Source of the DNA: Chrysopilus asiliformis
Taxonomy: Eukaryota > Arthropoda > Insecta > Diptera > Rhagionidae
NCBI GenBank assembly: GCA_964034945.1
Contig: OZ035962.1
Location: forward strand, 25,107,030-25,171,029
Direction of reading: 5' to 3'
DNA length: 64,000 nt
Positions 23,076 to 33,705 of this stretch are shown here, piece after piece (position 1 is the stretch's first letter; each line of letters opens with the position of its first letter). Under the pieces are notes generated by a model. The model made no database searches. It was given only the letters and a program-made list of their open reading frames with translations, and had not been told where the DNA came from. Position numbers and translations under genes: made by a program.

Positions 23076-23154
23076 AGCTTTTGATTTGACCCTTTAACGC
23101 CCAGATCTTTTCAGCATTGAAATTTTGATGAAGTAGTTTTACTGTTCGTAAGAA

Positions 23155-23935
23155 CCAAAACATAGAAATCTTTTGCACAACAAAATTTCTCCTGTGGCGC
23201 ATTTTTAGTTTTTTTTTCTGTGAGTTCGGGCCAGATTACCAATGAAAATTTTGAAAGCTTGATCAGATTCAAAATTCGCAACAAAAATTACGCCGCAGGC
23301 AAACCTTTTAGAAACAATGATCTCACTACTGAACATTCTTTAATGAAATGCACCGCAGGCGAATTTTTTTAAGAAACATGCGCTAGGCGCAGTAATTTCT
23401 GAGATTTTTTTTATTTTTTATATTTATGCCAGGAGGCTAGGCAAATTGCCTCTAATGCCGAAGCACAGCTCAAGACATCATTCATTCAACCATTCATACA
23501 ATCCATTCACACCCCGAATACTCCTCATCACACTGCAACGAAGACTTGGCGCGACAGTACATAGCCTTATCGTCCATTGTGTCCTGTTACAGAGCTTGGA
23601 GGAGTATTCAGGCGGGCGGGAGGCAAAGACCAAACTGGTCCGTGTTTAGGTCCATGAGCCAAATTCAAACCGAATTATTTTGCCCTGAGTGGGATTTGAA
23701 CCACTGCTCTTTGGATCACAAGGCAAGCACTTAGCTGACTGAGCCATCCACGCCACTATTGCGCCGCAGGTGAAAATTTTTGAGTTTCGATGACAATTTC
23801 TGTATTGATTAAGATATTATAACATTAGATTGCACAATTCCGGGACAAACGATTAGTTTCTGGGGCGCCGAAACAACTTGCCTAAATCAGGGACTGTCCC
23901 AACCATTCCGGCATGCATGGATACCCAAGTCTTGT
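23155..23935. mobile_element. hAT-like MITE interrupted by a SINE
   Basis: The left part (23155-23424) has cctgtggcgcattttt, ttacgccgcaggc and caccgcaggcgaat. The right part (23757-23935) resumes with attgcgccgcaggtg, ttccgggacaaacg and tcagggactgtccc, and ends in a decayed terminal repeat. The two halves match adjacent segments of the uninterrupted copy at 39630-39974, so the material between them was inserted later. Confidence 0.78.
23425..23756 (-). mobile_element. tRNA-derived SINE, minus strand, nested
   Basis: On the minus strand the head reads GTGGCGTGGATGGCTCAG then TCAGCTAAGTGC (A box, about 23746-23728), with GGTTCAAATCC as B box (23702-23692). A body of about 250 bp and an A-rich 3' end (ataaatataaaaaataaaaa, about 23428-23405) follow. 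The boxes closely match a real tRNA, more so than in the 3987 SINE, so this is a second SINE family. No clean target duplication was found. Confidence 0.75.
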
Positions 23936-24857
23936 TTGACCCTTACGGATTTCTGATTTATCGACCCTCTTCCACAAAACAAAAAAATCTTGATCCTCAG
24001 AAAAAATCTTGAAAATCCCATAAATTAGTAAAGCTTTTTTGATAAGAAAAACAATTCCCGTATTTTACGACTTAAAACCCCTTAGAAATCGATAGAATGT
24101 AAATAAAAAAGTATAATTTTTTAATTCCACCAGCCGTTCTCGAATTTTGATAAATCGCTTATAATATGTTAATTTTTTTTTTTTGTACCAAATCGACGTT
24201 TTTCCAATTTAACCTACAGAAAAAAAACTCATTACGGGAATGATCTTGGAAATTTACTCGAAATCAACGTTCATATTTTACTTAATGGCAAAGTCACGTA
24301 GGTGTTGAGGTTGGGATTTTTTAGCAGACTTTTAACGATTCTTAGAAATACTTGTAAATATTCACAAGGTGTATTTAGCAATAATTTGCATACGCATAAC
24401 GAGTTTGTACACAAATCGGTCAGTTCAGGTGATTCGGGCTAATACTCGTTGGTTGATTTGTACAATAAGTAATAATACAACAAAAACAATTTAAGCAAAC
24501 AAATTTTAGTCACTTACCTGAACTGAGATTGTGTCATTTTCCAGATTCGTGCAGTTATTAATGTTGCCGTAGATCTGTGTTGGCCTCCTTTCGTTTATGT
24601 GATTTATTAAATATTTTGTTCAAAATTTAATTGCAAAAATAAATAAGAACTCAATTAAATTAAATTAAATTAAAGATTTTTATCTAATCACCTTCATATA
24701 AAAGATTATCGATTTAAAAACTGGCGCCATTTACTGATACATAAAATATAATTTCAATCAAATAGAAGTTTTCTGGCATTTACCTGTATCAGTTGGTAAA
24801 TATCAGAAGTTGATTAAAATTCTGCAATATGTATTAATGGTTTTTTTCATGTGTCAG
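23936..24857. other. AT-rich stretch containing one candidate small exon
   Basis: Non-coding apart from the possible minus-strand exon at 24518-24574. A (TTAAA)n run lies at about 24653-24672. Confidence 0.5.
24518..24574 (-). CDS. Candidate 57-nt coding exon
   Basis: On the minus strand, aacacag precedes 57 open nucleotides that end TCAGTTCAG before a consensus GTAAGT donor (24517-24512). Phase-0 translation is IYGNINNCTNLENDTISVQ, which has two N-glycosylation sequons (NCT, NDT) and could be extracellular. The acceptor lacks a good pyrimidine tract, so the exon could instead start further upstream or be chance. No gene is assigned. Confidence 0.25.
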
Positions 24858-25318
24858 CAGGGTGACCATACGTCTCGAAATGGCCGGGACAGTCTCGGAA
24901 TTAGGCATGCTGTCCCCCGGAACACGGGAAACTAAACTCTTTTCCCAGCATTATACATTCTAGTGTTGTAATTTCTTAAGTACTAATAAAATCGACCTCG
25001 AAATCCAAAATTTGTCACCTGTGGCGCAGTTTTTCAAGCCATTGCCGCTTCTTCCGGATTTTCCTTAAAAACAATTCACCTGGCGCGCTAAACGTTTTGC
25101 CTGCGGCGCAATTTTTGCTATATTTTCAAAACATAAAACACCCATATGTACCTAATCACAAACAAAAATGGAAACAAATCCTCTTCCCTCTGATTGGGCT
25201 TTCAAAACTTTTACGGTTAATTCTGAAGTATTAAAAATTGCCTCACACTTCGTCACCCCCTCCCCCTCTCCAACCGGTAAACTGCCAGGGATTCACACAA
25301 AAAAGTATGGTCACCCTA
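24858..25318. mobile_element. hAT-like MITE, both ends present
   Basis: A 461-bp element from CAGGGTGACCATACGT to AGTATGGTCACCCTA. Internal motifs are tgtggcgcag, gcctgcggcgcaattt (about 25099), and a C-rich tract (ccccctccccctctcc). No target duplication is visible. It is closest to the copy at 10221-10753, sharing ctgattgggctttcaaaa. Confidence 0.82.
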
Positions 25319-25944
25319 TATGCTATAAACTGTCATTTTGTGAATACGGATTACTATGAATTTTCGACTTTTCACTATAAGATAGAGGTAGGTTGGAGGT
25401 AGTTTGGAATATCTAATCAATAAAGGTTGGTCCAATATTATTAATCCCTGATTACAGTTAAAATGTTTTATGGACTTTGGGAGCTTTTTATCAAAATTCG
25501 CGTTATTTCCGTTTTTAAATTAAAGAACAGTATCAGAAAGATTAGTAGCACAAAAAAATTGATAGTGGCAACCGAAATTTATGATTTATTTGAATGTGAC
25601 TACCTGAAATATTGTTTCTAGGAAATCTGTTACTAATTCTATGGAAAAATGGTGTGCTGACTTCCCTGAAAATTTCAATTATTAAAATATGTGATGTAGA
25701 TTTTGTTCTCGAAAAAAATTAATATTTGTTTATCGCTTTCTACAAAAAACAAGCTGGACTAATTACAAACCTCCCCCTTCCCGCCAGACCAGAAATTTTA
25801 GTGACAAAAACCGAGGCCAGAACCAAATTTTTGAAGTTTTAGAGAAAAAAAAAATTTTTAGAGGAAAACGCTTGAAATTTTAGTGTCAGTAGTCAGTTTT
25901 TAATTTTCAAATGACATTTGGAACAATTGTTGTTCCTTAAATCA
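25319..25944. other. AT-rich non-coding stretch
   Basis: Nothing recognised. Confidence 0.5.
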
Positions 25945-26178
25945 GGGCACCAATCATGTATTCCGACGCGTCTCTGTCTTTCGACTTCGACACAGCTTTT
26001 AACTCTTGACTTCGCCATATCAGCAGCTTCAAATTTCCTGGAGTGACAGTCAGAATCACGTTTCGATTCATAGTGACGATTCCGCGAAATTTCAGGCTGC
26101 AGATATGGCGAAGTCAAGAGTTAAAAGCTGCGTCGAAGTCGAAAGACAGAGACGCGTCGGAATACATGATTGGTGCCC
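25945..26178. repeat. Long inverted repeat, 100-bp arms, 34-nt loop
   Basis: Arm 25945-26044 pairs with 26079-26178. The outer 83 positions have only two mismatches (25992/26131 and 26022/26101); pairing then becomes imperfect toward the loop. The outermost sequence is gggcaccaatcatgtattcc on the left and its exact complement on the right. The arms are CpG-richer than their surroundings (gacgcgtc, cttcgac). Short ttaaat sequences lie near both flanks but do not align as a clean duplication. It is either a foldback MITE or a hairpin RNA locus. The open frames across it are by-products. Confidence 0.93.
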
Positions 26179-27524
26179 AGTTTAAATATATAGCTTTTTG
26201 CATGCTTCAATTTAAAATGATAAGAAACTTTAACTCGTATCCTTTCTGTAGTGATCACTTCATTAAACAACTAAAAACAATCTCAATTTATTCATAAAAC
26301 ATTGAAAGTTTAAATTATATTTCAAAAATTATTCTCAAACTCGTTCGTTGGCCATACAACAATTGAGTTTTCCGAAGACACAAAAAACATTCAGTGAAAA
26401 TATTTCGTATTCATAACCTGAAAACTCAACTTGTCAGCGCCACCCAAGGAAAATTTTAAAATTATCTTCATTTCCACCAAAAACAAAACAAAAAAATGCG
26501 ATGACAAAGAGAAAAATCGAATACATAAATTTCAACATTAATGAGTTTTCTATTATTATTTTTTCTCTCATTTTTATTTTTCTAAAAGTGTGATTCTTTC
26601 CTTCAAATAAACTTCACACAACGAAATATTTTAGTGCGTAGATGCGAGTCCAGAAAATATCGCATTTAAGGTTTTTTTTTCATTATTTTTGGGCTTTCCA
26701 TTTCTATAAATAATCGCCTCAGATTTAAATAAACTGCAAAACTACATTTTCTTATTTTACATACAAAAAAAAAATATTGTCAAATTGATTGTTTACGTTG
26801 AGTCGTTGAAAAAGCATATAAAATTCTTCCTCTCATTTATGCTCTGTCGAGACATTAAATGTGATTTAAAGCCTTGATCCCGTGATAAGCTCCTAAAATT
26901 TATAAAATTTTCACTTAACGACCGTTCAGGGTGTGGGCGACTAACACAAACTTAAATACCGGGCATGTCATACAAAAATCATTATTTTATAGAATTTTCT
27001 TTTGCAAGTTTGCACGAGATGGCTTTTGGGCGTGATGGTGTGTGTTATTTTGATCGCTTGAAGAATATAGCAGAAATTTTGTGTATTTTTAAAAAGTGAA
27101 TGGAATTTTTATAGTCCAGTAGCTAACTTTGGATATTCAATTTTTAGCAGGAAAACACAGATTTGTTTGTACAGAAAAATGAAAAGAAATTATGAGTTTT
27201 CCTTGCCAAGGTCGGACCTTCTTCACTCTACCCTTGCAAGAAAAAGCCTGCAGATATTCCAGGCGCAAAGGTTTTGAGAAATTTTCAAAAAACTTTTTTT
27301 TTTTCAAATATCTTGAGAACCGTTAGAGTTAACGTCGTTAACGTAGAGTTAACGTCGTAAAAGTCGTTAAAGCAAAAAAATGGGGCAAATTTTATTTCTT
27401 TTAAATTTTTTTGTGTTCATTTATGCGAGTTGATATTTTTTTTAGATGAGGCAGGTCCTCTGTAGAGATAACGGTACTTTTCCAAAAGTTGATAAAAAAC
27501 TACGATAAAAAACTACTCATAAAA
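26179..27524. other. AT-rich non-coding stretch
   Basis: No gene. Near 27325-27365 a gagttaacgtcg phrase is repeated. The text around 27300-27330 (aaatatcttgagaaccgtta) recurs inverted near 30080, suggesting a degraded dispersed repeat. Confidence 0.5.
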
Positions 27525-27645
27525 CTCATTTGCGAAAAATTTCAAGTCGCTAACTCAACGCATTCTCGAGGCATTTAAGATTTGTAAAACGGACAGATCG
27601 ACCGTCGGTCTCTGTCATGAATACAATACTTTCCCTAAAATATAC
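27525..27645 (-). repeat. GTCTG-type dispersed repeat, inverted short copy (copy 4)
   Basis: Minus-strand version: atttcaagtcgctaactcaa and cgcattctcgag, then a very short core (acggacagatcgaccgtcgg), then tcatgaatacaatactttcc. Both flanks match the copy at 5765-6031, but the internal array is nearly gone. Confidence 0.65.
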
Positions 27646-27689
27646 TATAAAATATGTCCATAAAATATACTTTTAGAGGGGTGGGGAGG

Positions 27690-28040
27690 ATCTTGATTTT
27701 TGCCTGCGGCGTATCTTTTCAACAAATTTTTAGAAGTTCAATTGAAATTGTGAAAATATCAATAAAGTGAAATGCACTGCAGTCAATTTTTTTTTGTATC
27801 ACCAACACTGTTTATGAATTTAATAGAATTTTCCTGCGGCGCATTTATCTTTATTGGCATTTTCAATATTTTAGTTGAATTTCTTTATGTAACGTTAAAA
27901 AGTGCGAAAATAGAACTTAATTTTCGTATTGGTGACTATGCAGCTCTTGATTTTAATCACTATTCTGCATTCTGTTTACAAAAGTTCGCCTGCGGCATAT
28001 ATTCATTAAGTGGTTGGCTCAAATTTGATTTTCGTCTAGG
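27690..28040. mobile_element. hAT-like MITE fragment
   Basis: tgcctgcggcgtatc (27702), ttcctgcggcgcatttatc (27831) and gttcgcctgcggcatat (27984) are spaced as in the family interior. Terminal repeats are not seen. A 90-codon plus-strand open frame over it is not a gene. Confidence 0.55.
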
Positions 28041-29394
28041 TTAAATTTTTTTTCGAAGGAAAAGCAGTTTTTTTCTGGCTTTTTCTGTCAATCTAACAAA
28101 ATATCAAAAATCGTACTTTTTTCTGGTGTCATTTTGCGGAAATTAAGGTTATCAGAATTCAATATTTTTATAAGAAGATCTCCGTGCATCTTATATAGGT
28201 TGCGCATAAAAAGTTAACCCTTTGAATTTTGTCAATAATAAAAAAAAACCGTTAAACCACTTAGAAAGTCTTTCTTACCAAAACCTTTGATGTTAATTAT
28301 TAATTCTACGTTCCACAGACTAAGTGCACTTAAATCCACTTAATTTTAACATTTTTTAAATGAAAATTCAGTCTTTAAGGAGGTTTTCCTCAAGGATGTT
28401 CCGTTTGTCTTAGTCCTAAATGAACTAATTACAAACTTCTGCTTTTCACATCATAATAGAGAAGGATATTTTCGTTGGTGACCTTGCTGCTGTGGTGGAA
28501 AATGGTATAGTGCTTGTGGTGGAAAATATTCGATGGTTTTTCTCGATGAACATAACTTTTGATGTGCTGTCAGAATTTTATGAACTCTGAGCCACCCAAA
28601 CGATCTTAAAAACGATTCAAAGGATGATTAGATGTTCAGTCTGTCACGCCTAATAAAATCGAAAATTATATTCAGTTAGAACAACTCATACTTTTCTAAT
28701 TGCGTTACACTTTAAGTATAATAAAATAGCATAGTTTACGCTATCGAGAAAATGAGAAATTTTCCTCGTTGCCAACATGTGAAACAAAAAAAAACTCACA
28801 CACTAAACACTAAACAAACTTAGTGGACATTTAATTTTATTACATTTTTAATAATCGAAGCGTTCCAAAAATGTGTAAATTATGACATTACGCGGGTAGG
28901 TGTTCGAATTGGACTATACTTCAATCTTACATCCTACATACTTAGTTCTAAACAAGAAGATTATTTTTTTTTTTCATGAAAATTTAGTGTGTCAAGTTAA
29001 TGATTTTTATGTTTTTCCCTGGCATTTCTTTTATATTTCTATCACATGTAAACGATATATAAATCTTGTTGATCAAGAAAACATTGAAAATGTGTTAGGA
29101 AAGGAGAGTGGAATTCCATAGAATTTCTCGCGTGAAAAAAATTTTATATTTATTTTTTTTTTTCGAAAAGAAGACCATGAGACATTGGCTAGTAGAATAA
29201 TGAGATCTAAAAGCAAATGACAAATCTGTTTTTTCTACAAAACTGTGACGAAATATTTATTGGCGTTCTGATGTTTTAATTATATTGGAAACGAAATAGA
29301 CGAAATATTGTTGAAGTTTTTATGTTTAATGGGAGAATTATGTTTTTATTTTTGCGATTTCTGCGGTTTTTTTGTGCTTAAACCAGCACAGTCC
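28041..29394. other. AT-rich non-coding stretch
   Basis: No gene or repeat is recognised apart from homopolymer runs. Confidence 0.5.
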
Positions 29395-29900
29395 GTTTCA
29401 GGCAAAATTATGAGGTCTGTCTATCCGTTGGTCTACCGGTTAACACATTGACTGCCATGGCTATCATTTTTGATAGACAGTGAAAAATGTCACTAAGTTT
29501 CATGAGAGGACAAGGCTATCATTTGTAATAGACAGGTCTACATTCTACATGTATACATTTTACATACATTCAAACATACATACATTCCACTAGTCTACAT
29601 GTATTGGCATTTCCTTTAAAAATTTGCAAAATTGGTTCGGCAGTCAACTTGTTAATCGGTCTGTCTATCTATCTATCTGTGGGTCTGTTTGTCTGCCCGT
29701 CTGTCGTTCTGTTTGTCTATTCATCTGTCCGTCTGCCTGTCTATCTGTCTGTCTGTCCGTCTGTCTGTCCGTCTGTCTGTCGGTCTGTCTGTCGGTCTGT
29801 CTGTCTTACGTATCTTAAGTAACTCGAGAACCCGTTGAGCTAGCGACATGAATTTTTTTTAAAATCAGTTTTACAAAAATCGAAAATCGTAGTTCTTTAT
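29395..29900 (+). repeat. GTCTG-type dispersed repeat (copy 5), with nested element
   Basis: gtttcaggcaaaattatgag opens the copy. The array is split by a TTAA-flanked insertion (29444-29651) and resumes as a GTCTGTC/GTCCGTC run to about 29803, followed by taactcgagaacccgttgag and ctagcgacatgaattt. Two overlapping open frames of Ser/Val/Cys/Leu type come from the array. Confidence 0.75.
29444..29651. mobile_element. TTAA-flanked short element, piggyBac-like
   Basis: A 208-bp element starting CACATTGACTGCC and ending GGCAGTCAACTTG (one mismatch between the inverted ends plus terminal variation), with TTAA on both sides (29440-29443, 29652-29655). Removing the element and one TTAA rejoins a continuous GTCTG-type array, which supports a real insertion. 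Internally ggctatcatttttgatagac and ggctatcatttgtaatagac form a direct repeat. No coding capacity. Confidence 0.78.
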
Positions 29901-30876
29901 CAACCGTACCTCCTGCAGAGTTAGCCGTACCTTCCATACATTTAATAAAAAAAAAAACTACAGTATTTTAAAAACTTCTCGAAACCAATGCACTTTGGGG
30001 AAAAAATGTGTATAAAAAGTTTAAAGGATGTAAAATATTCTACATTTTTTGCTTCAATGGTTTTTACTTATCTCTAACGGTTCTCAAGAAAAGAAAAAAA
30101 AAATAGTTTTCAAGATATTTAGAAAAAATTTGGAAAATTAGGTTAAAAAATTAGAAAATTTCTTGAAAAGTATGCGCTTTTGAGAGAAAATGCATAAAAC
30201 CAAATTCAAAGAAAATAAAATTTACTGCATTTTTCCTTTAACGGTTTATACGTGTCTGCGATATTTAGAAAAATATTATATTTTACACGTTTTTTCGGAA
30301 ACGAGCAGAGGAAAGTTTTGTGTTGATCACCAGGGATATTTTTATTCCGGCTTCTTTCCGGCTTGGATATTTTTATTCCAGTTCACACTCCCTACAACGG
30401 CTGTCGATTAACCCACACTGCTGCAAAGTTTAAGGGTTTTTTTTTCAAATTGCCTTGGGTGCGGAGCCTACCACTGCACCTATTTGAAAATATCTCGAGA
30501 AGGGTAAAAGATATCAATTTACAGTGAAAAACAAAAATGTAGAGAGTTTGATTGTCTAAATTGTTCATTTAATTAATTTTTCCCTCTAGTTTTACGAATT
30601 TTTCTAATCGTAATTTGTGTTAATCTATAAAAAAATCATGAAAAAATATATATTCTTTTTATTGTTGATTTTCGTTATTGTATCATCGTCTAATCACTAG
30701 CCATTAATAGTGTTTACAAAATGTTTCTAGCCTGATAGCAGCATGCCTTCGTTTTCCATTCCTAATTAGTGCAAATGTGCGAAAAATGTCGAATGCCATG
30801 TTTGACGTTGGTATTATAGATGCTAGATTGTAGATTATTTACATTGGCTATACTTACCCATAGTAGCTGAGCGAAA
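29901..30876. other. AT-rich non-coding stretch
   Basis: No gene. Degraded repeats resembling 27250-27420 occur at 30060-30170 and 30470-30500 (tctcgagaagg, aaccgttaga complements). Confidence 0.45.
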
Positions 30877-31057
30877 TATAAAAGTCTATCTAACTATGGA
30901 TCACTTAAAGCTCACAAGATATGGACCCTGCAGACCAGCAAGCGAATGCTCATCTGAAATCAGTGCCAGTGAACATTGCGTGAGCAGTTCAGAATAATCT
31001 GATGCACGCAGTCAAATGGCACAGTGAAAAATATTTCTTAAGTACGGTTGAGGAACG
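30877..31057 (+). promoter_or_regulatory. Candidate TATA promoter and non-coding first exon
   Basis: TATAAAAG at 30877-30884 is followed about 26 nt later by an initiator-like TCACTT (30901). A more balanced-composition stretch follows, and then AACG|GTGAGT at 31057/31058, a good splice donor. No ATG-led frame of note lies inside, so if real this is a non-coding first exon. The evidence is positional only. Confidence 0.3.
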
Positions 31058-31452
31058 GTGAGTCGAATGTTTATCGAAAGTAAGCGAATAGGAAGTACAT
31101 GAAGAAGGAGATGCAAGTAATCGATTCTGAGAATGTCAAATATTTTGATTTGTCTGCACCAATTTGATAAGTAAGATTAAATAAACCTTTTCAGCTTTCG
31201 AAAAAACAAAAATATCAAGTAATTTCATCTAGGATGCTCCAGGATGACTCTATATTGGCGGAAATTTAATACCACAAAGGAGTTGCTGCGAATCGTTGGC
31301 GAAATTACGTGACAGTCGTTTTTGGTTCACCGAAGTGGAAAAAATAATTCACAATAGCCATTTTAAACATTCACTTGATCTTCATCTAACATTCACCCAA
31401 ATGATTCATTTAAGCTTCAATTTTCCATTGACCGATGGAGAAAATCTAACAC

Positions 31453-31472
31453 CATTAGAGGTACCTCTAATG
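31453..31472. repeat. Perfect 20-bp palindrome
   Basis: cattagaggtacctctaatg is its own reverse complement. It could be a dimeric protein site or chance; no flanking support. Confidence 0.7.
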
Positions 31473-31532
31473 ACTTGTAGGTGAATTCACCAGTGAACGT
31501 TTCGCGCATCAAAGTGAATGTCAACAAATTAC

Positions 31533-31802
31533 ACTCAGAAAAATGTCCAGGTCAACTTTTTGTCAGGTTAACTCTGACTTTACAGAGGTGTCTGTAAGCC
31601 AGCTAGCGGTCAGAGTTAACCTATCTAAGGTCAACTCGTGCAGCTCACAATGCCCTACTTCACCTGCTGGTGGCTTAATTTTAGAATTTCTCCGACCACA
31701 GGTCAACTCAGTTTTACTTGCCCACATGCAGGCGAACGCGCGCCTGTCCGAGGCCAATTACGCCGTATGTAGGTCGTCGAGTTAGCCTCCATTTTTCTGA
31801 GT
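31533..31802. mobile_element. MITE with ACTCAGAAAAATG terminal repeats
   Basis: A 270-bp element bounded by actcagaaaaatg (31533-31545) and its exact complement (31790-31802). Inside, aggtcaact is repeated (about 31550, 31631, 31700), and aggttaactctgac (about 31565) faces gtcagagttaacct (about 31608) as a stem. The interior is GC-richer than its flanks and carries open frames on both strands that look incidental. No clear target duplication. Confidence 0.72.
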
Positions 31803-33019
31803 ATACTAGTGAATCTTTTGACATTCATTTGGTCTGCTGGGTTGAAAATTCGCACACCGAATCACATTTTGTTTGTTTTTTTTTTGCTAAATTTCTTGCT
31901 TAGATTGCATGGTTACTCTGGTTGTTTATAGAGGGAAAATTTTCATGTTTTCGGATCACTTTCGAGCTCTGACAGATGTGGTGAGTCGACACTATACACA
32001 TATATGAGATATTTCCAAGATCATATGAGATATATTTGGATCACTTGAAGTCGGGGCAGCGTAGTGGCATTTCAAATTGGTCCATTCGTGACATTCAAAT
32101 TAGTGCTCAAGACTTTAAATTTATCCACACTTTACAATGGTAAAGTGCGAGCGTGACTGGGAGAACGCATTTTACTTTATGAAAATCCATCAACATGTCA
32201 GCAGCGAGTTTATCTGCAGTTACTCAAATCTTGGCGGGATTTTTAAAAAAATCGTGAAAATCGAATGGTTGGCATGGAATGTCCAACAAATGAATGGACG
32301 GACAGACGGACAGCAAAAGTAAATTGATTTCATCCAACTTGAATTTGTTAATGCACTCCACCCAAAATTTCCACTCTCCTCTTAAATATGACGTCCGTTG
32401 AAATTTGAGTTTCCATTGGATTTTCGGTTCTGGCGATTTTAGTGTGCGTCATCGGTTTTTGGAAATCTCAGCCGACTAAATTTAGATGTCCGGCCAGCAT
32501 TTTAGTGGCGGTCTATAGAATTTTAAGTTTGCCTGGGATTTTATTTGTTTAAAATGTAATTGCTTTGTGTTTGAATAGCATCGATTTGGAATGAAATGTT
32601 TTTGATAGCGTATTTACCAGCAGCAGAAATCAGCAATTATTCAAGGCTAGAAGGCGAAATTTTTATACAAATAGAAGATCTATTCCAGCCTAGCACCCGG
32701 GAATATACCCTAATGGAATTTATCGCCAATGTGAAACGATTTCTTGTTGTTATTTCTGAGAAAGAATCTCAAATTCTGTTTATTTTTGTTGCTGGCTGAC
32801 GATTTTGCTTACAATTAGTAAAATGTTTTTCTCTGTTGATTTGTTTTTGATGAAATTTCCGTATGCTAATTCAATTTTGTTTTGATGGAAGAAGTTGGAA
32901 GATAATTGCTATACAATTGAATGATTCAGTTTGAATTTTTCATGTCGGTTTTTAGGCAGAACCTTTAGGGACAAAATTGGTGGGAAATTAAGAGGTTTTG
33001 AAATTGTATCGAGGCGCTT
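31803..33019. other. Non-coding stretch with a repeat scrap
   Basis: No gene. At 32285-32320 a short ggacggacagacggacag run is a remnant of the GTCTG-type family. Confidence 0.5.
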
Positions 33020-33180
33020 TGCAGAAAAACGTAACACATTTATGGGGGCGGGGAGGTGGTCTGCCGTAATGTAACGGCACTATTGAAAACCATACGAAAA
33101 ATCGGAAAAAACCTTACGAAAAGAAAAGGGGCCGAAAAAAATTGAACAGTTTACATTGAGGGGGTAAACTTCAAGAACAA
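33020..33180. mobile_element. MITE fragment with G-rich core
   Basis: aacgtaacacatttatgggg, ggcggggaggtgg, accatacgaaaaatcgg and a second G-rich patch follow the layout of the 43527-43680 element. The terminal repeats are degraded. Confidence 0.5.
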
Positions 33181-33534
33181 ATATCTTATTAAAAATTGAA
33201 TTTGGCACTTTTTTCGACTTGGGTGACAAACAGTGCACCTAACTTACGTTTGAGTCCAATCTATGGCCAAATATCTATGGTCCAATCTATGGCGTCGCGT
33301 CCAATCTATGGCAAAAACTTTTTCTTTAGTTTCGCTCCTAGCGGTATATCGTGAAAGGGTTTGGTCTTTATAAGGAAAGTTTGGTTCCAAAGACTAAATT
33401 ATTTTCCCTCCAGAGGTCAAATTTTTCTAAAATTCCCAATTTCGTTCTTATATTTAAGCAGAAGTTTATGTGATACAGGCAAACCATTTATTTTTTAGTT
33501 CTAAGGATTATACATGCTCTACAGCGACAAACTT

Positions 33535-33705
33535 TGGTCGGAAGACAGAAAGTTTGGCTTGCGGAGAAAAAGTTTGGCTGGCAGAGAAAAAATTTGTCTG
33601 ACAGAGAAAAAGTTTGGCTGGCAGAGAAAAAATTTGACTTGCGGAGAAAAAGTTTCGCTGGCACAAAAAAAGTTTGGCTGGCGGAGAGAAAGTTTGACTC
33701 TCTCA
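33535..33705. repeat. Tandem repeat, about 20-bp unit
   Basis: About eight diverged units of the form agaaaaagtttggctggcgg (variants with cttgcgg, ctgacag, ctggcaca). Both strands stay open across it, giving repeated Lys/Phe/Gly or Ser/Asn/Phe peptides, which is an expected by-product. Confidence 0.88.

Noticed and set aside
23684..23756. Possible tRNA gene on the minus strand
   Set aside because: A and B boxes are good, but the unit continues into a roughly 250-bp body with an A-rich tail and sits inside a MITE, so it is a SINE head.
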